Below are positions 1 to 6,278 of a stretch of DNA of 8,852 nt, one piece after another. Source of the DNA: Ramlibacter sp. (GTDB lineage Bacteria > Pseudomonadota > Gammaproteobacteria > Burkholderiales > Burkholderiaceae_C); contig JANXVP010000272.1 of NCBI GenBank assembly GCA_025351615.1, positions 1 through 8,852 of the forward strand, read 5' to 3'. Below the pieces are notes generated by a model, which was not told the DNA's origin, ran no database searches, and worked only from the letters and a program-made list of their open reading frames with translations. Position 1 is the first letter of the stretch; each line of letters opens with the position of its first letter. The translations under genes were made by a program, and so were the position numbers.

Positions 1-7
1 CGGCCTC

Positions 8-13
8 TAAAAT
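8..13 (+). promoter_or_regulatory. possible -10 box upstream of the pcm-like gene
   Basis: The hexamer TAAAAT is a good sigma-70 -10 match in otherwise GC-rich DNA, and lies about 35 bases before the ATG at 49. The expected -35 position falls outside the window, so the promoter cannot be completed from this sequence. It would drive the pcm-like / rhodanese / tolC block. The call rests on one hexamer. Confidence 0.3.
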
Positions 14-38
14 GGACCGTTTGTCCTGAACGAAATCC

Positions 39-43
39 CGGAG
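39..43 (+). promoter_or_regulatory. ribosome binding site of the pcm-like gene
   Basis: CGGAG sits 5 bases before the ATG at 49, a partial Shine-Dalgarno match. It decides the start, because the reading frame stays open back to the window edge and a second in-frame Met lies at codon 18. Confidence 0.5.
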
Positions 44-48
44 TCACC

Positions 49-750
49 ATGGCTACAACGCGCAATCCGATCGCCCCTTTCGAGCAAGCCCGCTTCAACA
101 TGATCGAGCAGCAGATCCGACCCTGGGACGTGCTGGACGCCGGGATTCTTGAGCTACTGGCGCTGGTCAAGCGCGAGCAGTTCGTGCCCCTCGCCCACAA
201 GGGCCTGGCATTCGTCGACATGGAAATCCCGCTGCTGGGCAGCGAGGATGAAGCGATGCGCAAGGGCCATTGCATGCTGGCGCCGAAGGTGGAAGCCCGC
301 CTGCTGCAGGACCTGAAGCTCACGCCGTCCGACCGGGTGCTCGAGATCGGCGCCGGCTCGGGTTACATGGCCGCATTGCTGGCCTGCCGTGCCGCCCGCG
401 TCATCACGCTGGAGATCGAGCCGCAGCTTGCGCGGATGGCGCGCGACAACCTGCAGCGGGCCGGTATCGCCAACGCCGAAGTGCGCGAGGCAGACGGAGC
501 CAGCGCACTCGCTACCGAGGGCCCGTTCGATGCGATCGTGCTGAGCGGGTCGGTCGCGGAAGTGCCGCACCGTCTGCTCGAACAGCTCAAGGTCGGCGGC
601 CGCCTGGCCGCGATCGTCGGCATGGAGCCGATGATGCGCGCCAGCTTCGTGACCCGCACCGGCGAAAGCACTTACACCACCGCCCAGCCCTGGGACACGG
701 TGGCGCCGCGGCTGGTCCATTTCCCGGAACCGTCGCGCTTCCATTTCTGA
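49..750 (+). CDS. Pcm-like SAM-dependent methyltransferase
   Basis: This 233-residue cytoplasmic protein resembles protein-L-isoaspartate O-methyltransferases, which methylate damaged isoaspartyl residues to start their repair. The N-terminal region (about residues 12-50: FEQARFNMIEQQIRPWDVLD, later REQFVP) matches the family. The SAM-binding loop VLEIGAGSGY is at 97-106, the acidic post-I segment LEIEP at 121-125, and a motif II-like GPFDAIVLSG at 158-167. The odd point is the family's TISQP active-site segment: here the equivalent stretch (about 73-83) reads GHCMLAPKVEA, so the usual Ser/Thr is missing. Length is close to the normal 205-230. The gene lies 9 bases ahead of a rhodanese gene and heads a block ending in tolC, an arrangement I recall from beta- and some gammaproteobacteria (for example the pcm-tolC operon of Stenotrophomonas). 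Fold and SAM binding are secure; true isoaspartyl repair activity is doubtful, so no symbol is given. Confidence 0.85.
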   Translation: MATTRNPIAPFEQARFNMIEQQIRPWDVLDAGILELLALVKREQFVPLAHKGLAFVDMEIPLLGSEDEAMRKGHCMLAPKVEARLLQDLKLTPSDRVLEIGAGSGYMAALLACRAARVITLEIEPQLARMARDNLQRAGIANAEVREADGASALATEGPFDAIVLSGSVAEVPHRLLEQLKVGGRLAAIVGMEPMMRASFVTRTGESTYTTAQPWDTVAPRLVHFPEPSRFHF

Positions 751-759
751 GACGCAGCG

Positions 760-1095
760 ATGATCGATCAGGTCCGGCCCGGCGACCTCGAGACCTGGAT
801 GCGGGCGCAGTCCGGACCGGCCGTCGTCCTCGACGTCCGCGAGCCGCGCGAACTGGCGGCGGCAAGCCTGCAGCCGCGAGCCTTCGAGCTGCTTGCCATC
901 CCGATGAACCAGCTGCCGGCCCGGCTCGGCGAACTCGATCCCGGGCGGCCGGTCGCCTGCCTCTGCCACCATGGCACGCGCAGCCAGCGGGTGGCCATGT
1001 TTCTCGCCAGCAACGGTTTCAGCCAGGTTGCCAACATCGCGGGCGGCATCGATGCATGGTCGCTGGAGCGCGATGCGTCGGTTCCGCGATACTGA
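760..1095 (+). CDS. single-domain rhodanese-like sulfurtransferase
   Basis: A 111-residue, GlpE-sized rhodanese domain. Members carry sulfane sulfur as a persulfide on the active-site cysteine and pass it to an acceptor such as cyanide or thioredoxin, or to a partner protein. Visible marks are the N-terminal strand VVLDVREPRE (22-31), the active-site loop CHHGTRS (69-75) with Cys69 as the predicted catalytic residue, and the C-terminal NIAGGIDAWS segment (about 91-100). There is no signal peptide, so it is cytoplasmic. The six-residue loop with a basic residue is typical of sulfurtransferases rather than of the longer-loop Cdc25-type phosphatases. It starts 9 bases after the pcm-like stop, and tolC follows after 38 bases, so one transcript is likely. 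The ATG has only a weak purine-rich leader. The physiological substrate cannot be read from the sequence. Confidence 0.9.
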   Translation: MIDQVRPGDLETWMRAQSGPAVVLDVREPRELAAASLQPRAFELLAIPMNQLPARLGELDPGRPVACLCHHGTRSQRVAMFLASNGFSQVANIAGGIDAWSLERDASVPRY

Positions 1096-1122
1096 TGGGC
1101 ACAAGAACACGGCGCAATCCCT

Positions 1123-1128
1123 GAAGGA
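1123..1128 (+). promoter_or_regulatory. ribosome binding site of tolC
   Basis: GAAGGA lies 5 bases before the ATG at 1134 and is the clearest Shine-Dalgarno match in the first block. It fixes the tolC start directly ahead of the signal peptide. Confidence 0.6.
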
Positions 1129-1133
1129 CGGAC

Positions 1134-2462
1134 ATGAAAGTACTGCGGCTTCTTCCCCTGACGGCGGCACTGGGCGCGGCGTTGTGCAGCGCGGCGCACG
1201 CCGAAAACCTGCTGGACCTGTACCAGTCGGCGCGGGCCTACGACGCCGCGTGGCAGTCGGCAAAGGCCCAGTACGATGCCAACCTGTTCCGCGCCGAGCA
1301 GGCCAAGGCGGGCGTCCTGCCGACGGCGAATCTCGCGGCCGGCGCCACCCGTTCGCACCTGGACATCAACAACCCGGAAGTCCAGCGCGCCTTCGGCACC
1401 CAGAACGCGACCTTGAGCGCCTCGCAGCCGCTCTACCGTCCGGCCAACCTGGCCACTTACGAACAGGGCAAGCGGCAGGTCGAACTGGCGCAGGCGCAGC
1501 TCACGGCCGCGGCGCAGGACCTCATCATCCGCGTCAGCCAGGCGTACTTCGACGTGCTCGCCGCGCAGGACACCCTGGCCTTCGTGCAGGCGCAAAAGGC
1601 CGCCGTCGCCGAACAGCTGGCTTCGGCCAGGCGCAACTTCGAGGTCGGCACCTCCACCATCACCGACACCCGCGAGGCGCAGGCGCGCTACGACCTGGTG
1701 ATCGCGCAGGAGATCGCCGCCGACAACGACCTTCGGGTCAAGCGGCTGGCGCTCGACACCCAGGTCGGCAAGCCCGACGTCCAGCCCGACTCGCTGCCCG
1801 TGCCACCGGAGCTGCCGCTGCCGCAGCCGGCAGACGTCAACGCCTGGGTCCTGCAGTCCGAAGAGAACAGCCCGGCGATCCAGCAGGCCCGCACCAATGT
1901 TGAAATCGCGCAGCTCGAAACCGAAAAGGCCAAGGCGGGACACAAGCCAACGCTGGACCTCACGGCCAGCTACAACGTCACGCGCAACCAGAACGGCAGT
2001 GTGCAGACGGCATTGAATTCGCGCAGCAACAACGGCAACGTCGGCCTGTCATTGAACTTGCCCCTGTTCGCCGGCTTTGCCGTCGAAAACCGGATCCGCG
2101 AAACGCTGTCGCTGGAAGAAAAAGCCCAGGCCGACCTGGAGGCGACCCGCCGTAGCGTCGCCCAGGCCACCCGCGCCGCCTATTTCGGAGTGGTGTCGGG
2201 ACAGGGTCAGGCGAAGGCGCTGGAAGCTGCGGAGGCCTCCAGCCAGAGCGCGCTGGAGGCCAATCGGCTGGGCTACCAGGTCGGTGTCCGCATCAACATC
2301 GATGTGCTCAATTCACAGAGCCAGCTGTTCCAGACCAAGCGCGATCTGGCGCAGGCGCGCTACAACGTGCTGCTGGGTCACCTGAAGCTGCGCCAGGCGA
2401 ACGGCACGCTGACCCCCGAAGACCTCGCCCGGCTGAACGGCCTGCTGGCCGGACGCGGCTAG
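1134..2462 (+). CDS. tolC: TolC-family outer-membrane channel protein
   Basis: A 442-residue TolC-type outer-membrane efflux/secretion protein. Such proteins trimerise into a beta-barrel plus a periplasmic alpha-helical tunnel and serve RND or ABC efflux pumps and type I secretion. Residues 1-23 form a signal peptide: basic MKVLR, a Leu/Ala core, and an AHA site before Glu24. The mature start (ENLLDLYQSARAYDAAWQSA) is characteristic of TolC. Two similar Ala/Gln-rich helical halves follow: about 70-220, with VSQAYFDVLAAQDTL, and about 245-430, with ATRAAYFGVVSG, ANRLGYQVGVRINIDVLNSQ and QARYNVLLGHLKLRQANGTL. The last block is the usual TolC C-terminal signature, and length is normal. No pump or membrane-fusion gene is adjacent, as is common for a shared TolC. 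The gene ends 4 bases from the convergent waaA stop. A dedicated pump channel of the OprM type is less likely, because there is no lipobox. Confidence 0.93.
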   Translation: MKVLRLLPLTAALGAALCSAAHAENLLDLYQSARAYDAAWQSAKAQYDANLFRAEQAKAGVLPTANLAAGATRSHLDINNPEVQRAFGTQNATLSASQPLYRPANLATYEQGKRQVELAQAQLTAAAQDLIIRVSQAYFDVLAAQDTLAFVQAQKAAVAEQLASARRNFEVGTSTITDTREAQARYDLVIAQEIAADNDLRVKRLALDTQVGKPDVQPDSLPVPPELPLPQPADVNAWVLQSEENSPAIQQARTNVEIAQLETEKAKAGHKPTLDLTASYNVTRNQNGSVQTALNSRSNNGNVGLSLNLPLFAGFAVENRIRETLSLEEKAQADLEATRRSVAQATRAAYFGVVSGQGQAKALEAAEASSQSALEANRLGYQVGVRINIDVLNSQSQLFQTKRDLAQARYNVLLGHLKLRQANGTLTPEDLARLNGLLAGRG

Positions 2463-2506
2463 CCAGCTAGTCACGGCGGACCGCGATCGGCGGGCCGGCC
2501 AGCAGG
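2441..2506. repeat. inverted repeat spanning the tolC/waaA convergent stops
   Basis: CCTGCTGGCCGG (2441-2452) is perfectly complementary to CCGGCCAGCAGG (2495-2506). Nested inside are CGCGG (2454-2458) with CCGCG (2481-2485), and a small palindrome CTAGCCAGCTAG (2459-2470) that holds both TAG stop codons. The transcript could fold into a large GC-rich hairpin in either direction, but there is no T-run on either side, so a classical intrinsic terminator is not supported. Both proteins end with a Leu-Leu-Ala-Gly segment, so chance through shared codons is a real alternative. Confidence 0.5.
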
Positions 2507-3786
2507 GCCAGCAAGGCCTGGGCCGTCCGCTGGGCTGCGCCACGGTGCGCGGCGGCGAAAGACAGCGCCGCAGCCGTCACCCGCTCATGCTGCGCGCGAT
2601 CTCCCGCCAGGGCCACCGCTGTCCTCACGGCTTCCTCGACCGTTGCCACCCGCAACGCGGCGCCGGCCTGCTGCGCGAGCAGCGCGACGTCGGCGAAATT
2701 GAAGGTGTGCGGGCCCATCACCACCGGGCAGCCGCTGGCCGCCGCCTCGATCAGGTTCTGGCCGCCGAGCGGCTCGAAGCTGCCGCCGAGCAGCGCGGCG
2801 TCGGCCATTGCGTAGTACAGCGCCATCTCACCCAGCGAATCGCCGATCCAGATGTCAGCCGGCTGCGGATCGCCCGTCCAGCTGCTGCGGCGAGACACCG
2901 AGAAGCCTCGCTCCTGCGCCAATCCGGCGACCTCGTCGAACCGCTGCGGATGACGCGGCACCACCAGCCATTGCACCCCGCTCGCCAGCGCATCTGTCGA
3001 GCGGCGCGCCCAGCCCGCCCGTAGCAGGTCCCGGTTTTCCTGCAGCACCCGGAAAAAATCCGCTTCCTCACCGGCGCGCGAACTGGCGAACATCACCACT
3101 GGCCGCGCCAGCCGCTGGCGCCAGCCGCGGCCTTGCGCCAATTGCCCCGGCTCTGCCGACGCATCGAACTTGAGATTGCCGAAGACGCCGTCGACGGTTG
3201 CGCCAACCCGCGCCAGCCGCCGCGCATCGTCTCCGGTCTGCGCCCACACCGCCGACAACGCCGCGTAGGCCGGTCGCGACAGCTGCCCCAGCCGCAGCGC
3301 CTGCCGCATCGACTTCTCCGAAAGCCTGGCGTTGGCCAGCACCAGGGGCACGCCCTGTTCCGCGCAGCCGGCAACGAGGTTCGGCCAGACCTCGGTTTCC
3401 ATCAGCACCCCGACGCGCGGCCGGAAATGCTGCAGGAAGCGTCGCACAGCCAGCGGCGTGTCCCACGGCAGCCACGCCTGCGCATCGCCAGGCAGCAGCA
3501 GCCGCTCGCCCTCGGCGCGTCCGGTGGCCGTGCCATGGGTCAGCAACACGCGCAGGCCGGGCTGTTGCCGACGCAACTGCTCCAGCAGGATGGCGGCGGC
3601 ACGGGTCTCGCCCAGCGAGACGGCGTGGATCCAGATCCGGCCGCTGTCGCTGCGCCCCGCATAGACGCCGAAACGCTCGTCCACATGCTGCAGGTAACCG
3701 GGCTCGGCCAGGGCGCGCCGCCGCAGCTTGCGCCGCAGAAACGGCTGGACGCCGCGCATCACCAGCGAATAGAGCGGGCGGATCAT
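2467..3786 (-). CDS. waaA: 3-deoxy-D-manno-octulosonic acid (Kdo) transferase WaaA
   Basis: WaaA transfers Kdo from CMP-Kdo onto the lipid A precursor at the cytoplasmic face of the inner membrane, the first step of LPS core assembly. The 439-residue protein has a hydrophobic N-terminal anchor region (MIRPLYSLVMRGVQPFL). A GT-B N-domain follows, with WIHAVSLGET (52-61; Glu60 is the expected catalytic acid), LLTHGTATG (81-89), METEVWPN (129-136) and GNLKFD (203-208). The C-domain has ASSRAGEE (234-241), PRHPQR (277-282), GDSLGEM (315-321) and the nucleotide-sugar region GGSFEPLGGQNLIEAAASG (334-352). Length matches the usual 420-440. The frame is open upstream to 3999, but the start at 3786 gives the standard N-terminus and forms an ATGA overlap with the waaC stop. 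It is the last gene of the LPS operon. Whether it adds one Kdo or two cannot be told from sequence. Confidence 0.95.
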   Translation of the reverse strand: MIRPLYSLVMRGVQPFLRRKLRRRALAEPGYLQHVDERFGVYAGRSDSGRIWIHAVSLGETRAAAILLEQLRRQQPGLRVLLTHGTATGRAEGERLLLPGDAQAWLPWDTPLAVRRFLQHFRPRVGVLMETEVWPNLVAGCAEQGVPLVLANARLSEKSMRQALRLGQLSRPAYAALSAVWAQTGDDARRLARVGATVDGVFGNLKFDASAEPGQLAQGRGWRQRLARPVVMFASSRAGEEADFFRVLQENRDLLRAGWARRSTDALASGVQWLVVPRHPQRFDEVAGLAQERGFSVSRRSSWTGDPQPADIWIGDSLGEMALYYAMADAALLGGSFEPLGGQNLIEAAASGCPVVMGPHTFNFADVALLAQQAGAALRVATVEEAVRTAVALAGDRAQHERVTAAALSFAAAHRGAAQRTAQALLALLAGPPIAVRRD

Positions 3787-4781
3787 GGCCTGCTGACCTG
3801 CTCCCAGGCGCGCCAGACGGCATCGACCGACGGCGTCGGCGCGGCAAAGACACTTTGCTGGCGGGCCGGTCCGTTGCCGGCTGGCGCGGGCGGACCGGTC
3901 CGCCACATGCTGTCGAAGTTGTAGATCTGGACATGCGGCCGGTCGAGCGCGACGGCGATGTGGCTCAGGCCGCTGTCGACGCCGATCACGCCCGCGCATT
4001 GCGCCAGCCGATCGGTCAGCAGGCCCAGGTCCAGCCGCGGCCAGACTTCGGCGCGCGGCCCGAGCCGCAGGGCCAGCCCCTCGCTGCGTTCGCGTTCGGC
4101 GTCGTTGCCGTGCGGCAGGGCAATCGCGCCACCCTGTGCAATCACCCGGGAACCGATGTCCTGCCAGTGCGCCTGCGGCCAGGCCTTGTCCTCACGCGAG
4201 CTTCCGTGAACCAGCACCACTGCCTTGCCGGCACCATCCGTGGCATCGGAATCCCCGATCTTCCGTGCCCGCAACCCGTACTCTAATGCCGCAGGAATAC
4301 CGTAGCCCAGAGCACGCGCGCAAAGTTCGCGTGAGCGCTGCACGGCATGGACGTGCGGTTCGACGCGCAGTGCGAGGTCGGCGATCCAGCGCGTCGGCGC
4401 CTCGTAACTCGAGCCGTCGGTCCGATTGGCCAGCGCATAACGCATGCCGCCCGGCGCGAGCTGCGCGACCCGGGCGACCAGCGCCGATTTGGTCAGGCCC
4501 TGAAGATCGATGATGGCGTCGTAGGCATCGCGCCGCAGTTCATCGCGAAAGACCCGCCACTCGCCGCGCGTCTGCGCCGACAGCGGCGCCTTGCGCCAGC
4601 GCCGCAGATCGCACCCAATTACCCGCGAAACACCCTCGCAGCGCTGGACCAGCGGTACAAACGCAGCTTCGACCACCCAGTCGACCTGCGCCTGCGGCAG
4701 CGTCCGCCGGATGTCCTGCAACGCGGGCATCGCATGAACGACGTCGCCAAGCGATGACAGCTTGACGAATAAAATCTTCAA
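3783..4781 (-). CDS. waaC: lipopolysaccharide heptosyltransferase I (WaaC), TTG start
   Basis: WaaC adds the first L-glycero-D-manno-heptose from ADP-heptose onto Kdo2-lipid A in the cytoplasm, building the inner LPS core. The 332-residue GT9-family protein has the N-terminal motif KLSSLGDVVHAMPAL (7-21), whose Asp13 corresponds to the catalytic Asp of E. coli WaaC. It also has DLQGLTKSAL (92-101), HGSSREDKAWP (192-202, with Lys199 in the phosphate-binding position) and GVDSGLSHIAVAL (267-279, with Asp269). The SSLGDVVH and DSGLSH spellings and the order next to waaA favour heptosyltransferase I over WaaF. The start is TTG: the first in-frame ATG is codon 18, which would remove the catalytic motif. 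The TTG overlaps the preceding mutase stop as TTGA, and the stop overlaps the waaA start as ATGA. Translation is therefore probably coupled along the operon. Confidence 0.93.
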   Translation of the reverse strand: MKILFVKLSSLGDVVHAMPALQDIRRTLPQAQVDWVVEAAFVPLVQRCEGVSRVIGCDLRRWRKAPLSAQTRGEWRVFRDELRRDAYDAIIDLQGLTKSALVARVAQLAPGGMRYALANRTDGSSYEAPTRWIADLALRVEPHVHAVQRSRELCARALGYGIPAALEYGLRARKIGDSDATDGAGKAVVLVHGSSREDKAWPQAHWQDIGSRVIAQGGAIALPHGNDAERERSEGLALRLGPRAEVWPRLDLGLLTDRLAQCAGVIGVDSGLSHIAVALDRPHVQIYNFDSMWRTGPPAPAGNGPARQQSVFAAPTPSVDAVWRAWEQVSRP

Positions 4782-6166
4782 TGGGCCGCCTGCGCGATCA
4801 CCGCGTCAGGCTTGACGCTGCGAAGCAATTTCAGCATTGCTTTTTCGATCCGGTGCAGCGCGTCTTCGGTGTGCCCCTCAAAGCGCAGCACCAGCACCGG
4901 CGTGGTGTTGGACGCCCGCACCAGACCAAAGCCGTCGGGCCAGTCGACCCGCACACCGTCGATCGTCGTGATCTCGGCCGGCGGATCGAACTTCGCCCGC
5001 GCGATCAGCAGTTCCACCAGAGCGTGCGGCTCGCCCTCGGCGCATTTCACATTCAGTTCGGGGGTGGAGAAGCTGGTCGGAAGCGCATCGAGAATCGCCG
5101 CCGGGTTGTCGTGGCGCGACAGCAGTTCCAGCAAGCGAGCGCCGGCATAGGTGCCGTCGTCGAAACCGAACCAGCGCTCCTTGAAGAAGATGTGGCCACT
5201 CATCTCGCCGCCCAGGGGCGAATCGACTTCCTTCATCCTGGCCTTGATCAGCGAATGGCCGGTCTTGTACATCAGCGCAACGCCCCCGGCCTCGCGAATC
5301 GCGGGCGCCAGGCGCTGCGTGCACTTGACGTCGAAAATGATCGTGCCGCCGGGGACGCGCTTGAGCACGTCGCGCGCAAACAGCATCAGCTGGCGGTCCG
5401 GGTAAATGGTATTGCCGCCCGGAGTGACGATGCCCAGGCGGTCGCCGTCGCCGTCGAACGCCAGGCCGAGTTCGGCGCCGCTGGACTTCAGCGCCGCGAT
5501 CAGGTCCCGCAGGTTCTCGGGTTTGCTGGGGTCGGGATGGTGGTTCGGGAAGTTGCCGTCGACCTCGCTGAACAGCTCGATCACTTCGCACCCCAGTGCG
5601 CGCAAGATCGCCGGGGCGGAAGCGCCCGCGACGCCATTGCCGCAGTCGACGACGATCTTCATGGGACGGGCCAGTTTCACGTCGCCGACGATCCGGTCGC
5701 GGTAAGGCGCAAAAAGATTCACGCTGCGGACCGACCCGGCGCTGCCGCTGGGGGCCACGCCGCGGTCGTCCTCGATCCGCTTGCGCAGGGCCTGAATCTC
5801 GTCACCGTAGATGGCCCGGCCCGCCAGCACCATCTTGAAGCCGTTGTCGTCCTTCGGGTTGTGGCTGCCCGTGACCTGGATGCCGCTGGAGCAAAGCGTG
5901 TTCGCGGCGAAATAAAGCATCGGGGTCGTGACCATGCCGATGTCGATCACGTCGACGCCCGCTGCGGTCAGTCCTTGCACCAGTGCAGCACTGAGCGACG
6001 GTCCACTCAGCCGTCCGTCACGGCCGACAGCCACCGTCTTTTCGCCTTCCGCCAGGGCCATCCGGCCGAAGGCGCTGCCCAGGGTTCGCGCCAGGTCTTC
6101 GTCGATGGTGGAAGGAACGACCCCGCGGACGTCGTAGGCCTTGAAGATGGAAGCAGTGACTTGCAT
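4778..6166 (-). CDS. phosphomannomutase/phosphoglucomutase (alpha-D-phosphohexomutase)
   Basis: This enzyme interconverts hexose 6-phosphate and 1-phosphate (mannose and/or glucose) through a phosphoserine, supplying sugar nucleotides for LPS or exopolysaccharide. The 462-residue protein shows all four family sites: TGSHNP (99-104) with phosphoserine Ser101, the metal loop DGDGDR (238-243), the sugar-specificity loop GEMSGH (320-325) and the phosphate-binding RASNTTP (417-423). This pattern matches the dual-specificity AlgC/ManB group, so substrate preference is not decided and no symbol is assigned. The frame extends upstream to a GTG at 6229, but Met at 6166 gives the standard N-terminus (SIFKAYDVRG) and lies downstream of a plausible -10 box at 6208-6203, while the GTG lies upstream of it. 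No clear Shine-Dalgarno precedes the ATG. As first gene of the block, its stop overlaps the waaC start by 4 bases. Confidence 0.93.
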   Translation of the reverse strand: MQVTASIFKAYDVRGVVPSTIDEDLARTLGSAFGRMALAEGEKTVAVGRDGRLSGPSLSAALVQGLTAAGVDVIDIGMVTTPMLYFAANTLCSSGIQVTGSHNPKDDNGFKMVLAGRAIYGDEIQALRKRIEDDRGVAPSGSAGSVRSVNLFAPYRDRIVGDVKLARPMKIVVDCGNGVAGASAPAILRALGCEVIELFSEVDGNFPNHHPDPSKPENLRDLIAALKSSGAELGLAFDGDGDRLGIVTPGGNTIYPDRQLMLFARDVLKRVPGGTIIFDVKCTQRLAPAIREAGGVALMYKTGHSLIKARMKEVDSPLGGEMSGHIFFKERWFGFDDGTYAGARLLELLSRHDNPAAILDALPTSFSTPELNVKCAEGEPHALVELLIARAKFDPPAEITTIDGVRVDWPDGFGLVRASNTTPVLVLRFEGHTEDALHRIEKAMLKLLRSVKPDAVIAQAAH

Positions 6167-6202
6167 GGTTGGGTCGATGGCGATGCGAAGGGCAATGCCG
6201 GA

Positions 6203-6208
6203 ATTGTA
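6203..6208 (-). promoter_or_regulatory. possible -10 box of the mutase-waaC-waaA operon
   Basis: On the minus strand this reads TACAAT, five of six matches to the sigma-70 -10 consensus. Transcription would begin near 6196, about 30 bases ahead of the ATG at 6166. The -35 region at normal spacing (around 6226-6232) is poor (ATGTGC), so the promoter may need an activator or may be weak. Confidence 0.4.
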
Positions 6209-6240
6209 GGCTGCGGCCCGCGCAGGCACATGTCCGGAAA

Positions 6241-6264
6241 CGGCTGGTGCTGCGGCCGGTGCTG
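6241..6264 (+). repeat. tandem 12-bp direct repeat upstream of ada-alkA
   Basis: CGGCTGGTGCTG (6241-6252) is followed directly by CGGCCGGTGCTG (6253-6264), 11 of 12 bases identical. It ends 15 bases before the ATG and covers the position of the expected -35 element. AraC-type regulators such as Ada commonly bind direct repeats next to or overlapping -35, so it is a candidate operator. Chance duplication in GC-rich DNA is possible. Confidence 0.5.
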
Positions 6265-6266
6265 CG

Positions 6267-6272
6267 TATCAT
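6267..6272 (+). promoter_or_regulatory. possible -10 box of ada-alkA, suggesting a near-leaderless mRNA
   Basis: TATCAT matches the -10 consensus at four of six positions and ends 6 bases before the ATG at 6279. Transcription would then start at or next to the start codon. This fits the absence of any Shine-Dalgarno ahead of that ATG. No good -35 is visible, as expected for an activated promoter. If the real promoter lies further upstream, the start may simply be weak. Confidence 0.35.
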
Positions 6273-6278
6273 CAGCCC

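Larger units (their letters stand above)
6167..6278. other. divergent intergenic region between the LPS and DNA-repair operons
   Basis: These 112 bases separate two outward-facing genes and are the longest gene-free stretch in the window. They hold a candidate -10 box on each strand (6208-6203 minus, 6267-6272 plus) and a tandem 12-base repeat at 6241-6264. I see no clear Shine-Dalgarno for either gene, no match to the E. coli Ada box (AAAGCGCA-like) and no terminator. Confidence 0.7.

Noticed and set aside
12..29. A five-codon ORF (ATG to TGA) ahead of the pcm-like gene, possibly a leader peptide
   Set aside because: It has no ribosome binding site in view and lies just after the putative -10 box, so its ATG may not even be transcribed. 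Chance is the simplest explanation.
1134..1202. Lipoprotein signal in TolC (Cys18 in the leader)
   Set aside because: The residue before the Cys is Leu, which does not fit a lipobox, and a good AHA signal peptidase I site follows at residues 21-23.
3787..3999. A 71-residue N-terminal extension of WaaA
   Set aside because: The frame is merely open. The extension is Arg-rich and unlike WaaA, lies inside waaC, and the start at 3786 gives the normal N-terminus and an ATGA overlap.
6167..6229. GTG start giving the phosphohexomutase 21 extra residues
   Set aside because: The GTG lies upstream of the best -10 box, and the extension is not part of the family. The Met at 6166 leads straight into the conserved SIFKAYDVRG.
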